A DNA stretch of 42,654 nt. Origin: CAZRIZ01 sp964625885. GTDB taxonomy: Bacteria > Patescibacteriota > Saccharimonadia > Saccharimonadales > Saccharimonadaceae. The position numbers were made by a program, and so were the translations under genes. Under the pieces are notes generated by a model that ran no database searches, was not told the DNA's origin, and was given only the letters and a program-made list of their open reading frames with translations. Location: the NCBI GenBank assembly GCA_964625885.1, contig CAZVBM010000007.1:1-42654 (forward strand), written 5' to 3'. This document shows, in pieces, positions 39,099-42,654 of the stretch (within the stretch, counting starts at the first letter, position 1; each line of letters opens with the position of its first letter).

Positions 39099-40006
39099 AA
39101 ATTGCAATTTTGTCCAATGGACCAGGAAATTATTCGACCAAGCGGCTCAAAGAGGAGGCTTTGTTGCGTGGTCATGAAGTTGATGTAATTAAATATAAAA
39201 ACTGCTATGTCTCAATTGAGGAAAACGACAATAAGGTGTTCTATAACGGCGAGCCGCTTGGGCACTATGACGCAATTATCCCGCGTATCGCTAATAGTAT
39301 GACGCGCTATGGCACGGCAATTGTGCGCCAACTTGAAATGCAGGGTGTTTATAGTACTGCTAAATCAATTGCGATTGTGCGGGCGCGCGACAAGCTACGT
39401 TCAATGCAGCTTTTAGCTAAATATGGTGTTGATATTCCTAAAACCGTTATGTCGCGTAATAACAGCGACATTGACGATCTGGTGGAACAACTTGGTGGTA
39501 CGCCAATTATTATCAAGCTCGCGCGTGGCACACATGGCAACGGTGTGGTCTTGGCAGAAACTAAAAAAGCCGCCAAGTCAGTTTTGCAAGCTTTTTATGT
39601 TATGGATGCCGATGGTACAAACATCTTATTACAGGAATTTATCAAGGAATCAGCTGGTGTTGACATACGCGTCTTCGTGGTTGGTGGACGCGTGGTGGCT
39701 AGCATGAAGCGCAAGAGTTTGACTGATGACTTCCGTTCTAATTTGCATCAGGGTGGCTCGGGTGAAAAGATTAAACTAACCGAAGAAGAGAAGAAAACCG
39801 CCATCAGGGCCGCTAAGGCTATGGGTCTAGGGATTGCTGGTGTCGATATTATGCGCTCCAACCGCGGACCGCTAGTATTAGAGGTCAACGCCAGTCCAGG
39901 TTTCGGTATTGAGAAGGTTACTGGACGAAACGTGGCAGTAAAGATGATTGAATATGCTGAAATTAATGCCAAAAAGAAACCAAAGCGTGATCGAATTGGT
40001 GCTTGA
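39095..40006 (+). CDS. rimK: RimK-family ATP-grasp ligase
   Basis: The 303-residue ATP-grasp enzyme forms amide bonds using ATP. It has the family's N-terminal pre-ATP-grasp domain (KIAILSNGPGNYSTKRLKEEA, AIIPRIANSMTRYG), the ATP-binding strand-loop IIKLARGTHGNGVVLAE, QEFIKESAGVDIRVFVVGG, and the metal site LEVNASPGFGIEKVTG. The RimK class adds glutamate to ribosomal protein S6 in E. coli; others make oligoglutamates or modify cofactors. Pairing with RimB supports the glutamylation branch. Start ATG 39095 overlaps the rimB stop. The terminator after it overlaps the next gene's promoter. Confidence 0.92.
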   Translation: MKIAILSNGPGNYSTKRLKEEALLRGHEVDVIKYKNCYVSIEENDNKVFYNGEPLGHYDAIIPRIANSMTRYGTAIVRQLEMQGVYSTAKSIAIVRARDKLRSMQLLAKYGVDIPKTVMSRNNSDIDDLVEQLGGTPIIIKLARGTHGNGVVLAETKKAAKSVLQAFYVMDADGTNILLQEFIKESAGVDIRVFVVGGRVVASMKRKSLTDDFRSNLHQGGSGEKIKLTEEEKKTAIRAAKAMGLGIAGVDIMRSNRGPLVLEVNASPGFGIEKVTGRNVAVKMIEYAEINAKKKPKRDRIGA

Positions 40007-40039
40007 AATTAGAATCTAATATTACACCATAAACATTGC

Positions 40040-40080
40040 AAAAAATCTAGTCATAAAGTGCTTGCGCTTAGATTTTTTTT
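40040..40080 (+). terminator. rimK terminator overlapping the next promoter
   Basis: AAAAAATCTA (40040-40049) pairs with TAGATTTTTT (40069-40078), ending in T8. The -35 box of the following gene (40062-40067) lies in its loop. Confidence 0.75.
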
Positions 40081-40103
40081 GTGTTATTCTTGGAACAACT
40101 ACA
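40062..40103 (+). promoter_or_regulatory. Promoter and shared start element of the RCC1 surface protein gene
   Basis: TTGCGC (40062-40067), 17 nt, TATTCT (40085-40090). Bases 40077-40103 match 3676-3702 except at four positions, and the -10 and -35 geometry is identical. Confidence 0.7.
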
Positions 40104-40226
40104 AAGTGTGTAGTCAGAAATTTTAGGAAATTATTAGGGTGGCATTATCTACTCGCAAAGTGATTTTGTCGCGTAACTAGGTTTCTTGGACTTTCTGTAA
40201 ATATAAAAATAGGGGAGAGTGTTTCA
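40104..40226 (+). promoter_or_regulatory. 5' leader of the RCC1 surface protein mRNA
   Basis: About 120 nt long with a small CTACA...TGTAG hairpin directly behind the shared element and an AGGGGAG Shine-Dalgarno at 40211-40217. Like the adhesin leader it contains GGGTGG, but no common long structure is obvious. Confidence 0.4.
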
Positions 40227-42654
40227 GTGTTAGATCGAGCTCGCAGCTTTAAGCTACGTAAAACACGTAAACAATTAGTTTATGGTGTAGCCCTAGTCTT
40301 GTCTTTGGTCTTACTTACTTTTTTAACTCCTGTATTCAAGAAATCGTTTATTCCGTATTTAGCAAATGCTGCCCAGCCTACCATCACTCGACTGTCACAA
40401 ACCATTGGTCAAACCAGTGGAGGAGACAAGGTCATTATTTATGGATCAAATTTTGAGATACTACCAAGCGCTACGCCGTATGTTATTAGTATGTCGACTG
40501 GCGCTTGGCATACATGTGTCTTAACTAATGAGAATGATATATATTGTTGGGGTAAAAACTATTATGGTCAGTTGGGTAATAATCAATCTGGCGGTAATGA
40601 ATCGCAGTTTTCATCTGGTATAGATTCTGAAACGCCAGTTTTAGCACACTTAGGGAATATTCCTAGCGGCACTGCCCTTAAGCAGATTTCGACTGGACAC
40701 GAACACACCTGCGTTCTAACTGTCGCTGGCGATGCTTATTGCTGGGGGCGCAATAATGCAGGGGCAACGGGTGATGGCACCACTACTCAATATGCTACTC
40801 CTAGGGCGGTAACCATGCCGTCTGGTGTTAAGTTTAAACAAATCCAAGCCGGATTCAATACTACCTGTGCTATATCTACCAATAATCGAGTTTATTGTTG
40901 GGGGCAAGGTGACTCTGGACAAATTGGTGATGGCATGACTAATAGCCGTACTACACCCACTTTGGCTCAGCTAGGTCAAATTCCGGCTGGTAGCGCTCTA
41001 ACATCGATTGATGTCAGTGGTAATCAAGCTTGTGTAACGGCTGATAATGGCAAGGCTTATTGTTGGGGATCAGACTCTTACGGTCAGCTTGGTAATGGCA
41101 GTGGTGGTAATAGTTCTACACCAGTTCTGGTTGTGCAGGGTGAAGTTCCGGATGGGGTTAATTTAACAAAAGTTGCAACGGGCGTTGACCACACTTGCGC
41201 CCTTGGGTCAGATAATAAAGTTTATTGTTGGGGCCGCAATCAATATTGTCAGACTACTCGAGATATTGGTAATACAATTCAATCTCCTGTGGCAAATCAA
41301 TTAGGTGATATTCCAGCTGGCACTAAACTTACAGATGTAGTGGCGGCTGGTTTGCATACTTGTGCTTTCGGCGCAAACGATAAAGTTTATTGTTGGGGGC
41401 ATAATGGCTATGGTCAGCTCGGGGCAGGATATACATCTGGTGTGATGGGTTACTCTTGCACACCTGAAGAGTTCGTTGACACTAATATTACACCTAAGCC
41501 CTACCGATTATCAACACCTTCTCGATCATCTCATGGTGATGGTGCCTGTTTAATTGCTTCAGGAAAAGTTTACTGTTGGGGTAGAAATCAGTATGGGCAA
41601 GTTGGTAATGGATCGTACACTAGTAGTAGCTGGTTTGCTGGTGGTGTAAATACGCCTACAGCGGTAGTTACAAATACTACGCCGCCCATTCCCACTAATT
41701 CATCTCTGATAGTTAAAGTTGGAAACACCACTCTTTCTGATGATCAGATTCGTTATATTAGTCCCTATCAAATTGAAATTACTATGCCAGCCTATAGTCC
41801 TGGGACGGTTGATATTACTATTATCAACTCCGATCATACTATTATTACTAAAACCAACGCCTATACCTATGAAAACCCCACTACACCAGCAATAACTAGC
41901 ATTTCACCTAGTTCAGGTCTAATCTATGGTGGTGAAGAAGTCACCATTACTGGAACTAATTTAGATAACTTTAAGTGGAAGCAGGTAGCTAGTGGTAGTA
42001 GCCATACTTGTGCTATCGCCCTAGATAGTAAAGTCTATTGCTGGGGATCTAGCACATACGGTCAACTCGGCACTGGTAATACCACTAACTCGACTGTCCC
42101 CATCGCCGTTAAAGCTAATGAACCAACTGATGTCCTCTATGGTAAGACGATTGCCCAAATCACGGCTGGTAACGATCACACCTGCGCCACTACCACTGAC
42201 GGTCAGGCCTACTGTTGGGGATCTAACTCCATTGGTCAACTCGGCACTGGTAATCCCGCTGACTCCCCAGTCCCCATCGCCGTTAAAGCCGATCAACCAA
42301 CTGATGCCCTCTATGGTAAGACGATTAGCCAAATCACGGCTGGTTACTCTCACACCTGCGCCATCGCCGAGGGTCAGGCCTACTGTTGGGGATGGGGCGG
42401 TTATGGTCAACTCGGCAGGGGTAATATCACTAACTCCTCGGTCCCCATCGCCGTTAAAGCCGATCAACCAACTGATGCCCTCTATGGTAAGACTATTCAA
42501 CAAATCACGGCTGGTAACTATCACACCTGCGCCACTACCACTGACGGTCAGGCCTACTGTTGGGGATATAACCAATATGGTCAACTCGGCACCGGTAATA
42601 CCACCCAGTCGAATGTCCCCATCGCCGTTAAAGCCGATCAACCAACTGATGCCC
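40227..42654 (+). CDS. Giant surface protein with RCC1 propellers nested in IPT/TIG domains, truncated by window end
   Basis: It starts at GTG 40227, 9 nt after AGGGGAG; the frame is open through the last base (809 codons seen) with no stop. The N-terminus has a basic segment and a signal-type helix (LVYGVALVLSLVLLTFL...), mature start near ANAAQP. An IPT/TIG first half (TITRLSQTIGQTSGGDKVII...GSNFE) is followed by seven RCC1-type repeats, each with H-T-C...Y-C-W-G and a G-Q-L-G-type turn. The IPT second half comes next (VKVGNTTLSDDQIRYISP...DITIINSD). A second IPT first half (SISPSSG, GGEEVTITGTNLDNF) leads into a second RCC1 set, four blades visible. The paired Cys in each blade suggest disulfides outside the cell. 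Probably an adhesin; the anchor lies beyond the window. Confidence 0.9.
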   Translation, partial: MLDRARSFKLRKTRKQLVYGVALVLSLVLLTFLTPVFKKSFIPYLANAAQPTITRLSQTIGQTSGGDKVIIYGSNFEILPSATPYVISMSTGAWHTCVLTNENDIYCWGKNYYGQLGNNQSGGNESQFSSGIDSETPVLAHLGNIPSGTALKQISTGHEHTCVLTVAGDAYCWGRNNAGATGDGTTTQYATPRAVTMPSGVKFKQIQAGFNTTCAISTNNRVYCWGQGDSGQIGDGMTNSRTTPTLAQLGQIPAGSALTSIDVSGNQACVTADNGKAYCWGSDSYGQLGNGSGGNSSTPVLVVQGEVPDGVNLTKVATGVDHTCALGSDNKVYCWGRNQYCQTTRDIGNTIQSPVANQLGDIPAGTKLTDVVAAGLHTCAFGANDKVYCWGHNGYGQLGAGYTSGVMGYSCTPEEFVDTNITPKPYRLSTPSRSSHGDGACLIASGKVYCWGRNQYGQVGNGSYTSSSWFAGGVNTPTAVVTNTTPPIPTNSSLIVKVGNTTLSDDQIRYISPYQIEITMPAYSPGTVDITIINSDHTIITKTNAYTYENPTTPAITSISPSSGLIYGGEEVTITGTNLDNFKWKQVASGSSHTCAIALDSKVYCWGSSTYGQLGTGNTTNSTVPIAVKANEPTDVLYGKTIAQITAGNDHTCATTTDGQAYCWGSNSIGQLGTGNPADSPVPIAVKADQPTDALYGKTISQITAGYSHTCAIAEGQAYCWGWGGYGQLGRGNITNSSVPIAVKADQPTDALYGKTIQQITAGNYHTCATTTDGQAYCWGYNQYGQLGTGNTTQSNVPIAVKADQPTDA
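42096..42654 (+). repeat. Near-identical RCC1 blade repeats at DNA level
   Basis: GTCCCCATCGCCGTTAAAGC recurs at 42096, 42270, 42441 and 42615 (periods 174, 171 and 174 bp), with long runs such as GATCAACCAACTGATGCCCT repeated. This is a recently expanded array that continues past the window end. Confidence 0.88.

Noticed and set aside
42021..42641. Minus-strand open frame of 206 codons in the RCC1 region
   Set aside because: It lies antisense to a clear coding repeat array and its periodicity mirrors the RCC1 repeats.
1..42654. CRISPR array
   Set aside because: The regular DNA repeats found (264-270 bp in the adhesin, 171-174 bp in the RCC1 gene) are coding and lack short spacers.
1..42654. 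Alternative genetic code with TGA as an amino acid
   Set aside because: TGA ends several well-supported genes in ATGA overlaps, and the frames read cleanly with the standard bacterial code.

Overview
The window looks like a draft-assembly fragment of a Patescibacteria (CPR) genome, most likely Saccharibacteria (TM7). This is an inference from small AT-leaning gene clusters, many start codons 6-10 nt behind a -10 box (leaderless mRNAs), very large Cys-containing or isopeptide-type surface proteins, a VPKTG sorting signal, and a translation/chaperone gene set mixed with unfamiliar genes. TGA is used as a stop (for example in the ATGA gene overlaps), which argues against the code-25 lineages Absconditabacteria and Gracilibacteria. 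Two exact 100-N scaffold gaps interrupt metK and the giant surface protein.

Layout. 1-3600: an unknown coiled-coil-like protein, metK behind a SAM-I riboswitch and terminator, then two minus-strand genes (a SpoT-like HD hydrolase and a membrane-anchored GerMN protein). 3660-9370: a VWA/Cna-B adhesin of about 1840 residues with 13 tandem Cna-B domains and a sortase signal. 9400-12230: mutarotase, small membrane protein, HAD phosphatase and NDT-like protein as single genes. 12247-14799: a tightly overlapped operon of GNAT, CPBP protease, histidine phosphatase, RBBP9-like hydrolase and a small acidic protein. 14810-20931: a T-box-like leader controlling an overlapping IMPase-NYN-ileS operon, in which IleRS carries three extra domains inside its editing domain (alpha/beta hydrolase, GNAT acetyltransferase, nucleotidyltransferase-like). 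20958-23736: a Tim44-like/DUF3137-like membrane protein, an almost 430-nt non-coding stretch with inverted repeats and orphan promoters, and an unknown coiled-coil protein.

23837-29652: the most system-like cluster. It holds an acyl-CoA/ACP synthetase, a LuxI/FeeM-fold N-acyltransferase that keeps the LuxI-type E-x-S-R-F signature, a ThiF/E1-like adenylating protein without an obvious catalytic Cys, and then a multi-TM sensor histidine kinase. Together they could make, modify and sense an acylated small molecule. This is a hypothesis. 29707-34387: slipin/SPFH protein, a Cys-repeat surface protein with InlB-type repeats, and a P-type ATPase.

34388-40006: a structured non-coding region, then dnaK and (after one membrane-protein gene) dnaJ. 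Each of the two has a CIRCE operator whose 9-nt spacer begins with the -35 hexamer, so both are probably controlled by HrcA. A RimB-RimK pair follows (peptidase and ATP-grasp glutamate ligase). 40062-42654: a second giant surface protein, cut by the window end, in which a complete seven-blade RCC1 propeller appears to be nested inside a split IPT/TIG domain and a second nested unit begins. The two giant surface-protein genes share an almost identical promoter/+1 element, suggesting co-regulation.
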